A DNA stretch of 64,000 nucleotides from assembly GCF_900637515.1 (NCBI RefSeq), contig NZ_LR134375.1, forward strand, positions 1,803,001 through 1,867,000. Reading direction: 5' to 3'. The notes beneath the pieces are model-generated. The model made no database searches and had not been told where the DNA came from. It was given only the letters and a program-made list of their open reading frames with translations. The DNA comes from Veillonella dispar (GTDB lineage Bacteria > Bacillota > Negativicutes > Veillonellales > Veillonellaceae). The translations under genes were made by a program, and so were the position numbers. Shown here in pieces: positions 1-8,703 of this stretch (its first letter is position 1; each line of letters begins with the position of its first letter).

Positions 1-2178
1 TGTATCGGATGGGATTGTATCGATAGCCTTGTTGTATTGGTCCTTCGTTGTGTAATCGGAAAGGATTACTTCATAGCCAAGTGTATTAAAGAATGTAAAC
101 CAGAATGGGAAATCCTCATACATGTTGAGGACGCGAGGAATACCTACGCGCATTTTACCTTCGAACTCTGGAATATTTTTCTTTAAGTAGTAGTCGAAGT
201 AACGACGCAATTTAACATCTACTAAGTTAGGAACTGCTTTGCGTTCCTCTTGAATCATACCGCCTGCACCGCGGTCACAACGGTTACCCGTTACATAGGT
301 ACGACCATCGGAGAAAGCGTTGATGGTAAGCATACAATTATTAGAGCAAAGTCCACAATTGCGCATTGTCGTAGATACTTGTAAGGAGTTAAGACCATTG
401 CTATCGAGCAAAGTACTTTTTTCCTTTTGTAACTCTTCTGCCGTTTCAGCTGCAAGAAGGGCCATACCATACGCACCCATCAAGCCAGATACGTCAGGAC
501 GAATTACTTCTACGCCCATCAATTTCTCAAAGGCACGCAATACGGATTCATTGTAGAATGTACCGCCTTGTACAACGATATGATCGCCCAATTCTTTAGG
601 ATCTTTTACCTTAAGAACCTTATAAAGGGCATTTTTAATAACAGAGTAAGCAAGACCTGCCGCGATATCTTGTACCGTAGCACCTTCTTTTTGAGCCTGC
701 TTAACCTTAGAGTTCATAAATACGGTACAACGAGACCCCAAGTCGATTGGCAAGGATGCCAACAAACCTTCCTTCGCGAATTGGTCGATTGGAATGCGTA
801 GACCGGATGCGAATGTATCGATGAAGGAACCACAACCAGAGGAACATGCTTCGTTCAATACGATATCTTCGATATAGCCATCGCGAACCTTACAGCATTT
901 CATATCTTGACCGCCGATGTCCAAGATAAAGGAAACATCAGGGCAGAAGTAGCGAGCTGCACGATAGTGAGCCATTGTTTCTACTTCACCGATATCGATG
1001 CCAAGGGCGCGTTTAAGGAACGCTTCGCCGTAACCCGTTACACCAGAATGCGCAATATAAGCGCCTTTTGGTAAAAGTTCATAAATTTTCTCGATCATTT
1101 CACGAGATTTTTCTAACGGTTTACCATGGTTTGGACCATAGTGAGAGAAGATAATTTCCTTATTACTATTGATGAGAACTACCTTAAGTGTAGTAGAACC
1201 AGCATCAATACCAAGGTAACAAGGACCTTGCGCATCTTCAATATTTGCTTTTGGCGTTACTGCCTTAGCATGACGAGCGCGGAATTCTTCTAATTCTTGT
1301 TCATTTTTAAATAGAGGTTCTACACGATCTGTAGCCTCCATAGGAATACCGATGAGGGCACCGATTTCTTTTGTTAATTGACCAACTGTAATCTCACGAC
1401 AGTCTTCTTTCATCAAAGCCGCCCCTAAAGCGATGAACAATTCACCATTCTCAGGGATAATGCGATGCGCTTCATCTAGTTCTAAGGTATCGCAGAAGCA
1501 TTGGCGCAATTCAGACAAGAATGTCAATGGACCGCCAAGGAACGCTACATTACCTTCAATTTTATGACCGCATGCAAGGCCCGCAATTGTTTGGTTTACA
1601 ATCGCTTGGAATACGGATTTTGCAATATTTTCATGAGATGCGCCTTGGTTTAACAAAGCTTGTACGTCTGTTTTAGCAAATACGCCACAGCGTGCTGCAA
1701 TTGGATAAATCGTATCAGCATTCATGGCCAATTGGTTAAGACCAGATGCATCAGTTTGCAATAAAGTCGCCATTTGGTCGATGAAAGCACCTGTACCACC
1801 TGCACAAGAACCATTCATACGGTGTTCTGCCGTTTGACCTAAATAGGTTACCTTCGCATCTTCACCACCAAGTTCGATGATAACATCAGTTTCTGGATAC
1901 AATGCTTTTACAGCACGTGTTTCAGCAATAACCTCTTGTACGAATGGAATGCGTACCTTTTCAGCCATCGCCATACCACCAGAACCGGTAATACATACAT
2001 GAACTTGATCATTTTCATGGCCCACTTGAGCCTCTTGGAGCAAGGTATATACGGTGTCCAAAATGTTCGCATAATGGCGTATGTACTTTTTATACAAATA
2101 ATTATCGTGTTCGTCTAATAGTACAACTTTAACCGTTGTAGAGCCCACGTCAATACCCATGCGTAGCATGTGTTGCAT
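1..2178 (-). CDS. 2-hydroxyacyl-CoA dehydratase activase, large two-domain form (partial)
   Basis: Partial: the gene runs off the left edge, so about 726 N-terminal codons are seen. Two BadF/BadG/HgdC-type ATPase domains follow each other. The first starts at residue 7 (GIDVGSTTVKVV). The second starts near residue 315 (LGIDAGSTTLKVV) and has the cysteine motif ACSSGCGSF of the bridging [4Fe-4S] cluster. A DUF2229/HgdB-like region begins near residue 670 (MRVGIPRVLNMYEDF). Family members use ATP to drive an electron into 2-hydroxyacyl-CoA dehydratases; the large fused form is usually about 1,400 residues and its own substrate is often unknown. The start at 2178 has an AGAGAGG ribosome site. 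It is transcribed alone, with a 450-bp region upstream. Confidence 0.88.
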   Translation of the reverse strand, partial: MQHMLRMGIDVGSTTVKVVLLDEHDNYLYKKYIRHYANILDTVYTLLQEAQVGHENDQVHVCITGSGGMAMAEKVRIPFVQEVIAETRAVKALYPETDVIIELGGEDAKVTYLGQTAEHRMNGSCAGGTGAFIDQMATLLQTDASGLNQLAMNADTIYPIAARCGVFAKTDVQALLNQGASHENIAKSVFQAIVNQTIAGLACGHKIEGNVAFLGGPLTFLSELRQCFCDTLELDEAHRIIPENGELFIALGAALMKEDCREITVGQLTKEIGALIGIPMEATDRVEPLFKNEQELEEFRARHAKAVTPKANIEDAQGPCYLGIDAGSTTLKVVLINSNKEIIFSHYGPNHGKPLEKSREMIEKIYELLPKGAYIAHSGVTGYGEAFLKRALGIDIGEVETMAHYRAARYFCPDVSFILDIGGQDMKCCKVRDGYIEDIVLNEACSSGCGSFIDTFASGLRIPIDQFAKEGLLASLPIDLGSRCTVFMNSKVKQAQKEGATVQDIAAGLAYSVIKNALYKVLKVKDPKELGDHIVVQGGTFYNESVLRAFEKLMGVEVIRPDVSGLMGAYGMALLAAETAEELQKEKSTLLDSNGLNSLQVSTTMRNCGLCSNNCMLTINAFSDGRTYVTGNRCDRGAGGMIQEERKAVPNLVDVKLRRYFDYYLKKNIPEFEGKMRVGIPRVLNMYEDFPFWFTFFNTLGYEVILSDYTTKDQYNKAIDTIPSDT

Positions 2179-2530
2179 AAATACCTCTCTTTTCAAAAAC
2201 CGTATGACCACACAAGATCATACTCATATTGTGAAAGTAGTACATTTAATATGAAGCTCACATAAAATATACTAGCATCTAATTAAATTAGACGAGGATA
2301 CGCTTTCACAAAAATATCTAATTTTTTAAATATCCTATACATATTATACAACAAATGTAGATAAAATCTATGTTATTCTATATTCCAATGTGTTATATGG
2401 AATATGACTAAATTTGAATAACACCTCTACATCGTGATAGGATGTAAAAATTATTATATCATTCTAAGATGAAAAAAGGTGTATCTAATAGCACATAACC
2501 TCAGTAATACTATCTATTCCTATACAAATA
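2179..2530. other. Intergenic region upstream of the activase gene
   Basis: No gene is seen. The only structure I can support is a 9-bp inverted repeat, TTGTGAAAG at 2229-2237 and CTTTCACAA at 2303-2311, between the activase start and the AT-rich stretch further upstream. On the minus strand a TATAAT-like element lies near 2342-2347 (TTGTTGTATAATATG context) and could be the activase promoter. This reading is tentative. Confidence 0.35.
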
Positions 2531-2570
2531 AAAAAAGAGGCTTCAATGAAATCATTAAAGTCTCTTTTTT
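2531..2570 (-). terminator. Terminator of the pdu operon
   Basis: A-rich/T-rich hairpin with arms AAAAAAGAG and CTCTTTTTT closing inner pairs CTT/AAG and AATGA/TCATT. It lies about 60 bp past the pduQ stop codon and ends in a T run on the minus strand. The A/T symmetry lets it work in both directions, but only the minus strand brings a gene to it. Confidence 0.75.
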
Positions 2571-2626
2571 CAGTCTTATATTTCTAGTTTTAGTATTCAA
2601 TCTATATAGTATTCAGTCTATATAAA

Positions 2627-3745
2627 TTACAATACTTTTTTATATAAACCAATAAGATCATCATGGTTAGCTGGATATGGATTAAATCTGTAACACATAT
2701 CCTCTAGTGCTCTATCTGCCATAAGGTCGAGCTTAGTTTCCGATACAGCTTTATCTACACCAAAGGCTGTCAGATTCATTGGACAGTCTAATGTATGTTG
2801 CAATGTAACGATAGCTTCTATAAGAGCAGCTAATTTATCCACCTCTGATGCATTATGACCTGCAAAGCCTAATTTAGCAGATAAATGAGCATATTTTTTA
2901 GCTACCGCCGGATTGTGGGAGCAATTAAATCCAATTACATACGGCAAGAGCATACTATTAGCTAGACCATGAGGCACATGGAATTGTCCTCCCAGCTGAT
3001 GAGCCATAGCATGAACGATACCTACGCCAGCCTTGTTAAAGGAAAGCCCTGCAAGGCATGATGCTTCGTGCATAGACATGCGGTCATGCTCTGTAGCTGT
3101 TGGTTTATGACATTTTGGCAAATATTCAAAGACAAGCTCAATCGCCTGTTGTGCCAATGCATCGGTAAAGTTATTAGCAGCAGTCGCTACATAAGCTTCT
3201 AGAGCATGAACGAGTACATCCATACCACTAAAAGCAGTAACACTTGGTGGAGATGTTTTTACAAACAATGGCGTTAATAAAGCTTCATCAGGTAATACCG
3301 CATCATCCACAAGAGGATACTTAATTTGTGTTTCGCTATCTGTAAGAACAGCAAAAGAGGTCACTTCAGATCCTGTGCCACTAGTAGTAGGCACGGCAAT
3401 AAAGGATTTGATATCCATATGCTTTAATTTACGACCAAAATAAGCAATCCCTTTACTCATATCAATGCAAGAGCCACCACCTATGGCTATGATAACGGAT
3501 GGCTTAATGCCTTCCATAAATTCAATGCCCTTTACTACATGCGTTATGGGCGGATCAGGTACCACATCAGTGTAGATAGTTACTTTATTTTTACTGTCCA
3601 TTAAGCCAATCACATAGGTAAGGCTTGGAGAATCTTTTAAAAATGGATCACATATGATAAGGATGGATTCATTATTAAATTCTGTAAGACGATTCAACGA
3701 ATCTGGTCCTGCATAAATTTGAGTTGGAAAAGTCCATTTATTCAT
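2627..3745 (-). CDS. pduQ: Iron-containing propanol dehydrogenase PduQ
   Basis: Reduces propionaldehyde to 1-propanol with NADH and so recycles NAD+ inside the microcompartment for PduP. 372 residues, the normal length for a group III iron alcohol dehydrogenase. The NAD-binding GGGS motif is present (AIGGGSCID). Metal ligands are visible as D and H in GMDVLVHALEAY and H in VHAMAHQLGG and HVPHGLANS. It is the last gene of the pdu operon, 11 bp behind pduP and followed by the operon terminator. It shares only family-level similarity with the second iron alcohol dehydrogenase at 28251-29423. Confidence 0.93.
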   Translation of the reverse strand: MNKWTFPTQIYAGPDSLNRLTEFNNESILIICDPFLKDSPSLTYVIGLMDSKNKVTIYTDVVPDPPITHVVKGIEFMEGIKPSVIIAIGGGSCIDMSKGIAYFGRKLKHMDIKSFIAVPTTSGTGSEVTSFAVLTDSETQIKYPLVDDAVLPDEALLTPLFVKTSPPSVTAFSGMDVLVHALEAYVATAANNFTDALAQQAIELVFEYLPKCHKPTATEHDRMSMHEASCLAGLSFNKAGVGIVHAMAHQLGGQFHVPHGLANSMLLPYVIGFNCSHNPAVAKKYAHLSAKLGFAGHNASEVDKLAALIEAIVTLQHTLDCPMNLTAFGVDKAVSETKLDLMADRALEDMCYRFNPYPANHDDLIGLYKKVL

Positions 3746-3756
3746 ATGCTCACCAC

Positions 3757-5187
3757 CTATCGAATATTAAATCCTGTTGTTAAACAACATCTACGACGTC
3801 GTGCAAAGCAGCGCGCTGATGTAGTCGATTCCCCAGTTGGTGTAGCAATTGTAAAGGTTGTCGTACCTTCACCACTAAAACCAAGCCCTGCATAGGATGG
3901 ACCATTTTTAACAAAAATAGATGTTTTCATTTTACGAGCCATACGATTGAGACGTTCCATATTTAAGGAATGCATTGTTGCCGTATGATGTAAGCCCGCT
4001 TCTAACATCAAGCATACATCGAGACCTTCATCAAAGCTATCTACCGTCACAACCGGTAGAATAGGCATTAACATTTCAATCACTGCAAATGGATGGTCTT
4101 TTGGTGTACGCATGATAATCAATCGTGGATCACCGTTATACGGAATATGTGCCGCATCAAGAATGACGCTTGCATTCTTACCGACGAACTTTTTGTTTGG
4201 TGTCCCATTTGGTAATACAGTTAAATCCACTAAGCGTTGAATATCTTGTTGATTTTCAATGAGGACGCATCCTGCTTTCACCATTTCTTGAACTAGTTGT
4301 GGCTCAATTTGGCGCATAGCAACGACGCTCTTTTCAGCGATACATAGAATATTATTATCGAGGCTTGCACCGAGAACAATATCTTGAGCTGCCTTTTTAA
4401 TATCTGCTGTTTCATCTACAAAGGCTGGTGGATTACCAGCACCGGCACCGATAACCTTTTTACCACTTTGAAGTGCTTGTTTTACAACCCCAGGGCCACC
4501 AGTAACAACTAATAGACTCACATCGGGGTGCAACATCATCTCTTGAGCGGACTCAATAGATGGCTCCCGAAGTGTAACAATAAGATTTTCAATGCCAATT
4601 GATTTAGCGATGATTTGATTAAGTTCACTAACTAACAATCGACTAAGATGCTTAGCACCAGGATGAACGCTAAAGAATACTGCATTCCCCGCTGCTAACA
4701 TGCCGATAGTATTACATATTAATGTTTCCGCTGGATTTGTACTTGGTGTAATAGCACCGATGACACCGTAAGCAGATAATTCGTATAATGTCATGCCATT
4801 ATCACCAGTTTCACACTCTGTAACGAGATCTTCTACGCCCGGTGTTTTATCAAGTGTAAGGTTTAATTTCAGTACTTTATCTGCAACGCGCCCCATCCCC
4901 GTTTCTTCAACGGTTTTTTGAGCCAACTCTTGTACTCGTGGACGCATAGCAGCACGGATGTCTGCTATTACCTTTTCACGGGTTGCCAAGGTGCAATCTT
5001 CAAAGCGCGCTTGCGCTGCTTTTGCTGCTTGAATTGCGTCATCAACCGTATCAAATACACCTGGCTCAACTTGATCTCTAGGCGCTTGTTTAATAGGTTG
5101 TGATGAGGCAGATTCTTGATTTTGCCCCTGTAATACATCTATAACCATGGAGCGGATCATTTCTTTCAACTGTGTATTGTTTTCCAT
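3757..5187 (-). CDS. pduP: CoA-acylating propionaldehyde dehydrogenase PduP
   Basis: Converts propionaldehyde, CoA and NAD+ to propionyl-CoA inside the shell. From the chosen ATG (GGAGG six bases upstream) it is 476 residues; the reading frame is open further upstream, but those starts lack a ribosome site. Residues 4-20 (NTQLKEMIRSMVIDVLQ) form the amphipathic encapsulation helix, followed by a Gln/Ser-rich linker. The catalytic cysteine is Cys282 in DNNILCIAEKS. The Arg/Cys-rich C-terminus (RCFARRRRCCLTTGF) is typical of PduP. The 131-bp gap to pduN upstream is one of the larger gaps in the operon. Confidence 0.94.
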   Translation of the reverse strand: MENNTQLKEMIRSMVIDVLQGQNQESASSQPIKQAPRDQVEPGVFDTVDDAIQAAKAAQARFEDCTLATREKVIADIRAAMRPRVQELAQKTVEETGMGRVADKVLKLNLTLDKTPGVEDLVTECETGDNGMTLYELSAYGVIGAITPSTNPAETLICNTIGMLAAGNAVFFSVHPGAKHLSRLLVSELNQIIAKSIGIENLIVTLREPSIESAQEMMLHPDVSLLVVTGGPGVVKQALQSGKKVIGAGAGNPPAFVDETADIKKAAQDIVLGASLDNNILCIAEKSVVAMRQIEPQLVQEMVKAGCVLIENQQDIQRLVDLTVLPNGTPNKKFVGKNASVILDAAHIPYNGDPRLIIMRTPKDHPFAVIEMLMPILPVVTVDSFDEGLDVCLMLEAGLHHTATMHSLNMERLNRMARKMKTSIFVKNGPSYAGLGFSGEGTTTFTIATPTGESTTSARCFARRRRCCLTTGFNIR

Positions 5188-5318
5188 CATGAACCTCCAT
5201 ATAGGTTGCATTGCTGATGCAATGACCATGTCAACTAACGGTGTACACAATCAAGGATACATTCATGATGTGACACAATAACTAGGTTTAACTCTGGCAC
5301 CAGCTATTTCCTATACAA

Positions 5319-5585
5319 TTATTTTTCAAAACTATCAATAATACCCACAATAGCACAATCTACTGCGGTGCCTCTATCATCTTCGAAAATATGCCGTGCC
5401 GATGAGCCTCGAGTTAGAAGCACATATTCACCTTCACCAGCACATACTGTATCGACGGCGATTTCTATGCGCCCCGTCAACTCTTGTTCTCCGTCGAGAA
5501 TGTCCACCATCATCAGTTTCATTCCCTTTAGAGATTCATGCTTTTGAGTAGATACGATACTACCCACAACTTTACCGACTTGCAT
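5319..5585 (-). CDS. pduN: Microcompartment pentameric vertex protein PduN
   Basis: EutN/CcmL-family protein (88 residues) that forms pentamers capping the vertices of the polyhedral shell. It starts MQVGKVVGSIVSTQKH, the conserved first strand of this family, and ends with the usual VGIIDSFE. The start lies inside the 3' end of pduM (14-bp overlap), suggesting translational coupling. One copy is normal for a functional pdu locus. Confidence 0.92.
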   Translation of the reverse strand: MQVGKVVGSIVSTQKHESLKGMKLMMVDILDGEQELTGRIEIAVDTVCAGEGEYVLLTRGSSARHIFEDDRGTAVDCAIVGIIDSFEK

Positions 5586-6063
5586 ACTTCTCGTTCCCTT
5601 CAATTATTGTGATACCTAAGCGCTCGATTTCATCTCGAGCAGCCATGGTGAACCGTTGTCCCCTATATATGACGATAATAGACTGACTTTCACAAGATCT
5701 AACAAAAGAGGCCGTTATCCAAGCTTGATGACTAGCATATATAGGACGACCAAATTTATCTAAAAATTTGATAGGCCAATCTAGAATGACTGATGGATTC
5801 ATCAACGAGGTTACAGGAACTGCTAGGCGTATTGTCACCTCACAGTCATAGGCTAATGCACGATGCAAATAAGTAACCCAAGGCACCAATGTATCGCCCA
5901 TTAACTCTCGTATATGACCATAATCTATACCACTGAAAGAAATGAGTTGATTCTGCAACAATATATGTTCATCATAGCTATTGCACTCTGTGACCATAAA
6001 CGTAGCAGTGGATGTCATACGCTTTTCTAGGCGTTCTAGCACCAGTTTAACTAATGCATCCAT
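5572..6063 (-). CDS. pduM: Microcompartment protein PduM
   Basis: PduM-family protein, 163 residues from the chosen ATG, the same length as enteric PduM. The ATG comes directly after the eutJ stop codon. PduM is needed for proper microcompartment assembly, but its biochemical role is not settled. The N-terminus (MDALVKLVLERLEKR) is a short amphipathic helix like the targeting helices of the enzymes in this operon. An upstream in-frame ATG at 6087 overlaps eutJ and is less likely. Confidence 0.85.
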   Translation of the reverse strand: MDALVKLVLERLEKRMTSTATFMVTECNSYDEHILLQNQLISFSGIDYGHIRELMGDTLVPWVTYLHRALAYDCEVTIRLAVPVTSLMNPSVILDWPIKFLDKFGRPIYASHQAWITASFVRSCESQSIIVIYRGQRFTMAARDEIERLGITIIEGNEKYASR

Positions 6064-6064
6064 A

Positions 6065-6901
6065 TTAATGCTCACTTCCCATGGCAATCCCTAAGGGCGT
6101 TACAAATTCTGGATATAATGGCTTATCTACGGGCAATCCTATATATTGACTGAAAGTTTTTGTGAATTCCTCAAAATTAGAAGCACCACCTACAACAACA
6201 ATAGGAGTCCCCTTTTCATAGCCACCCTCTTGCAACGCACGCTTAGAAATAGCTGCCATTTTTTCAACAACAGGCCGTATGGTTGCATATACATCGCGTT
6301 TATTTGCTTCATTGCGCTTATAAGCCTCCGCTTCAGGGATGGAAATCCCATAGGCCCCGCTAATTACGAGGTTCATATGGGTACCTCCTGTAGGCTCATC
6401 TACGGTATATACAACTTGGCCATCTTTTAAAATGCTTATGCCCGTAGTACCACCACCGACGTCAATAACAGCTCCATCGGTGATGCCTAGCACATTAGCA
6501 GCAGCGGTAGGCTCGTCTAAAATACAGGTTACTTCAAAACCGGCACTTTCAAGAACATGACCTACTACATCTTTATTCTTGCCTATCGTTCCAGGTGGAA
6601 TAGCTGCTGCAGCATATACAAGTTCTGTGCCTAAGGCTGCTTCCGCCTGAGCCTTTAGCGCTCGCGTAATCGTAACAGCTCCCACATAGTCAACTACAAG
6701 GCCATCTCGAATAGATTCGTTGTATTCAAAGGCACCATATATAGGTTTACCTTTATCGTTTACTACGGATAGGACAATAGATGATGTACCAAGGTCAATG
6801 CCTACGCGCAAATTCTTTTGATTATGAGAGCTCACTTGTTTAGACTCTACAAGATCAGAGAACTCTTGCAAGGTATTATTTGCCTTTTTCAAACCTTTCA
6901 T
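6065..6901 (-). CDS. eutJ: EutJ-like actin/Hsp70-fold ATPase
   Basis: Hsp70/actin-fold ATPase of the EutJ family, about 278 residues, thought to be a chaperone for ethanolamine or propanediol microcompartment proteins. Visible motifs are phosphate 1 (VGIDLGTSSIVLSVV), phosphate 2 (AVIDVGGGTTGISI) and the adenosine loop (VVVGGASNFEEF). Either of two adjacent ATGs (6904 or 6901) could be used behind AGTAGG; 6901 has the better spacing. EutJ is normally an eut gene, so its place between pduL and pduM is a feature of this locus. Confidence 0.86.
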   Translation of the reverse strand: MKGLKKANNTLQEFSDLVESKQVSSHNQKNLRVGIDLGTSSIVLSVVNDKGKPIYGAFEYNESIRDGLVVDYVGAVTITRALKAQAEAALGTELVYAAAAIPPGTIGKNKDVVGHVLESAGFEVTCILDEPTAAANVLGITDGAVIDVGGGTTGISILKDGQVVYTVDEPTGGTHMNLVISGAYGISIPEAEAYKRNEANKRDVYATIRPVVEKMAAISKRALQEGGYEKGTPIVVVGGASNFEEFTKTFSQYIGLPVDKPLYPEFVTPLGIAMGSEH

Positions 6902-6914
6902 CATATCACCTACT

Positions 6915-7535
6915 TTACTGTACAATTCTCGCCATTACTGTACCTTGTACATTGGCAGCATTTGCCTCATCTGTATCAATATGGAGTTCTAGAATAAATC
7001 CCGGTACGGCTCGAACGATGACATCACCAAATACAGTGGTACGTTCTGGCGTTTGAAGTTCAACATTTACGCTGTCGCCATCGTTTACATTAAGCCGTTT
7101 TGCATCATCAGGCGACATATGAATATGTCGTTTTGCAACGATGCAAATAGGTTTTGTAATTTCCCCATTTTCAGTACATAGAGTAATCTCTACGGCTGTT
7201 TCTAAATGACCAGATAGTACAATAGGAGGTTTTATACCCAATGTACGTGCATCGGTCAAAGATACCTCCACTTGTGACTGTTTTCTAAGAGGACCTAAAA
7301 CACGGACATTTTGAATGACCCCTTTAGGCCCCACTAAAGTAACTGTTTGTTCTGAAGCAAACTCTCCAGTTTGCTTCAAATCACTTTTCTTAGTAATAGC
7401 CTGATTAGGGAATAATATATCCCAGTCCTCCTGACATAGATGAACATGTCTATTGCTCACACCTACGGGAATGGACGATTCGAACATGGCTTCGATCACT
7501 TCTCGTACAATAGTACGAATCTGTTCCCGATCCAT
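6915..7535 (-). CDS. pduL: Phosphate propanoyltransferase PduL
   Basis: Converts propionyl-CoA and phosphate to propionyl phosphate and CoA, recycling CoA inside the shell. 206 residues. An N-terminal encapsulation helix (REQIRTIVREVIEAMF) is followed by two PTAC domains. Zinc-ligand motifs are SNRHVHL near residues 28-33 and KRHIHMSPDDA near residue 127. The start is seven bases before the stop of the preceding pduJ-type gene. No propionate kinase (pduW) follows in the window, so the acyl phosphate must be used by a kinase encoded elsewhere. Confidence 0.94.
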   Translation of the reverse strand: MDREQIRTIVREVIEAMFESSIPVGVSNRHVHLCQEDWDILFPNQAITKKSDLKQTGEFASEQTVTLVGPKGVIQNVRVLGPLRKQSQVEVSLTDARTLGIKPPIVLSGHLETAVEITLCTENGEITKPICIVAKRHIHMSPDDAKRLNVNDGDSVNVELQTPERTTVFGDVIVRAVPGFILELHIDTDEANAANVQGTVMARIVQ

Positions 7536-7541
7536 AAGCTA

Positions 7542-7817
7542 TTATCCTTTCTTAGGTAAAATTAATTCTACATCGCTATGAGGGCGTGGAATTACATGAG
7601 TAGATACTACTTCTCCTACTTTTTGTGCTGCAGCACAACCTGCATCAACAGCCGCTTTTACAGCACCTACATCACCACGAACCATTACAGTTACAAGACC
7701 GGAACCAATTTTTTCAGTACCTTCTAATGTAACGTTAGCTGCTTTCACCATTGCGTCAGCCGCTTCAATTGCGCCTACTAAACCTTTTGTTTCTACCATG
7801 CCTAATGCGTTATTCAT
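7542..7817 (-). CDS. pduJ: Hexameric shell protein PduA/PduJ type
   Basis: Canonical single BMC-domain protein of 91 residues ([20 protein letters not shown], then the pore loop [18 protein letters not shown]). It forms flat hexamers tiling the facets, with a central pore for small polar substrates. It is nearly identical to the protein at 9549-9830 through residue 60. I use pduJ because of its position beside pduK and pduL; sequence alone does not separate PduA from PduJ. Confidence 0.92.
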   Translation of the reverse strand: MNNALGMVETKGLVGAIEAADAMVKAANVTLEGTEKIGSGLVTVMVRGDVGAVKAAVDAGCAAAQKVGEVVSTHVIPRPHSDVELILPKKG

Positions 7818-7843
7818 GATAATCTCCTTTATTGCTTACAACT

Positions 7844-8377
7844 TTATTTCTTTTTAGGGTTTTTCTTTGGTGTTGGTTTCTTTGTACCTGTTGATTTAGA
7901 ACTTTTTGGTTCTATGATCGTAGATACGATTTCATCTAACGCCGCAACAACCTTTTCATCTAATTTGGGTTTCTCTGTTTTAGAAGTTGTAACTTCAGCT
8001 TTGACTGGTTCATCTTCTACAATGCTATCAGTTTCTTGAATACCAGTACTTGCCTCAGTTAACTGTATATCATCAGCTACCTTATCTGGCTTATCTGTAA
8101 AATCATCATTAAAGGATTCTACTAAGCCTTCTACAGGTCGAGGAATTACTTTATGCGCTATATAAAGGTTCATGCCTTTTGTAAGAGCTACACCAGTTTG
8201 AACGGCTGCTTCAACAGCAGCTACATCACCAGCAACCTTTACGGTCATCCATCCAAGGCCTCTCGCCTTTTCTATTCCTATGAGCCGTACATTTGCAGCT
8301 TTAACCATTGCATCTGATGCGGTGATAGCCCCCAACAAACCAGCTACTTCTAGTAACCCGAGTGAATCTTTCACCAT
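7844..8377 (-). CDS. pduK: Shell protein PduK type with a long basic tail
   Basis: BMC-domain protein: residues 1-88 are one BMC fold (SLGLLEVAGLLGAITASDAM), followed by a C-terminal extension of about 90 residues. The extension is acidic and low in complexity to about residue 137, then has a predicted amphipathic helix (DEKVVAALDEIVSTIIE), and ends in a Lys/Pro/Ser tail (KKPTPKKNPKKK). PduK proteins elsewhere also carry C-terminal extensions, some with an Fe-S motif; no cysteine motif is seen here. The helix resembles the targeting helices of the enzymes in this operon, so a cargo-linking role is possible but is inference. Confidence 0.85.
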   Translation of the reverse strand: MVKDSLGLLEVAGLLGAITASDAMVKAANVRLIGIEKARGLGWMTVKVAGDVAAVEAAVQTGVALTKGMNLYIAHKVIPRPVEGLVESFNDDFTDKPDKVADDIQLTEASTGIQETDSIVEDEPVKAEVTTSKTEKPKLDEKVVAALDEIVSTIIEPKSSKSTGTKKPTPKKNPKKK

Positions 8378-8438
8378 GCCACCTCCCGACGTCTATTTTT
8401 TGATGATTCGCACGTAGGATTCATGCATTCCTATGACA

Positions 8439-8618
8439 TTAGCTACGTTGCATATCTACTAACATTTGACGAATCAAATCTTTTAACTCTGGTTCTTGAA
8501 TCTCTGTTTTAGGTTCTTCTTTCGATTTCTCCTGCACAGGTTCATCCTTGAGCATACCTACTTCATCTATTATGTCCATAATGATAGCCCGTAACATTTG
8601 TTCATTTAGTTCTGCCAT
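8439..8618 (-). CDS. Small microcompartment protein with two targeting-like helices
   Basis: A 59-residue protein with a clear ribosome site (AGGAGG, 7 bases before the ATG), lying in the operon between long pduB and pduK. It consists of an N-terminal amphipathic helix (NEQMLRAIIMDIIDEVG), an acidic Lys/Glu/Pro linker (residues 24-43), and a C-terminal amphipathic helix (LKDLIRQMLVDMQRS). Both helices match the pattern of the encapsulation peptides at the N-termini of PduD, PduE, PduL and PduP here. I do not recognise a named family. A scaffold or cargo adaptor is a reasonable inference; it could also be the remnant of a cargo enzyme that lost its catalytic domain. Confidence 0.78.
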   Translation of the reverse strand: MAELNEQMLRAIIMDIIDEVGMLKDEPVQEKSKEEPKTEIQEPELKDLIRQMLVDMQRS

Positions 8619-8632
8619 TATGAATCCTCCTA

Positions 8633-8645
8633 TTCACATTGTGAA
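8633..8645. promoter_or_regulatory. Perfect 13-bp palindrome inside the pdu operon
   Basis: TTCACATTGTGAA, 6-bp arms around one base, in the 85-bp gap ahead of the small gene. It sits 15 bp before the start codon, overlapping the upstream side of the ribosome site region. It may be an operator for an internal promoter or part of an mRNA hairpin; no promoter is clear. Confidence 0.35.
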
Positions 8646-8703
8646 AGTATCATCTATAGCGACGTAATGATATGTAATGAATGTCTCTTTGAAACAACAT
8701 TTA

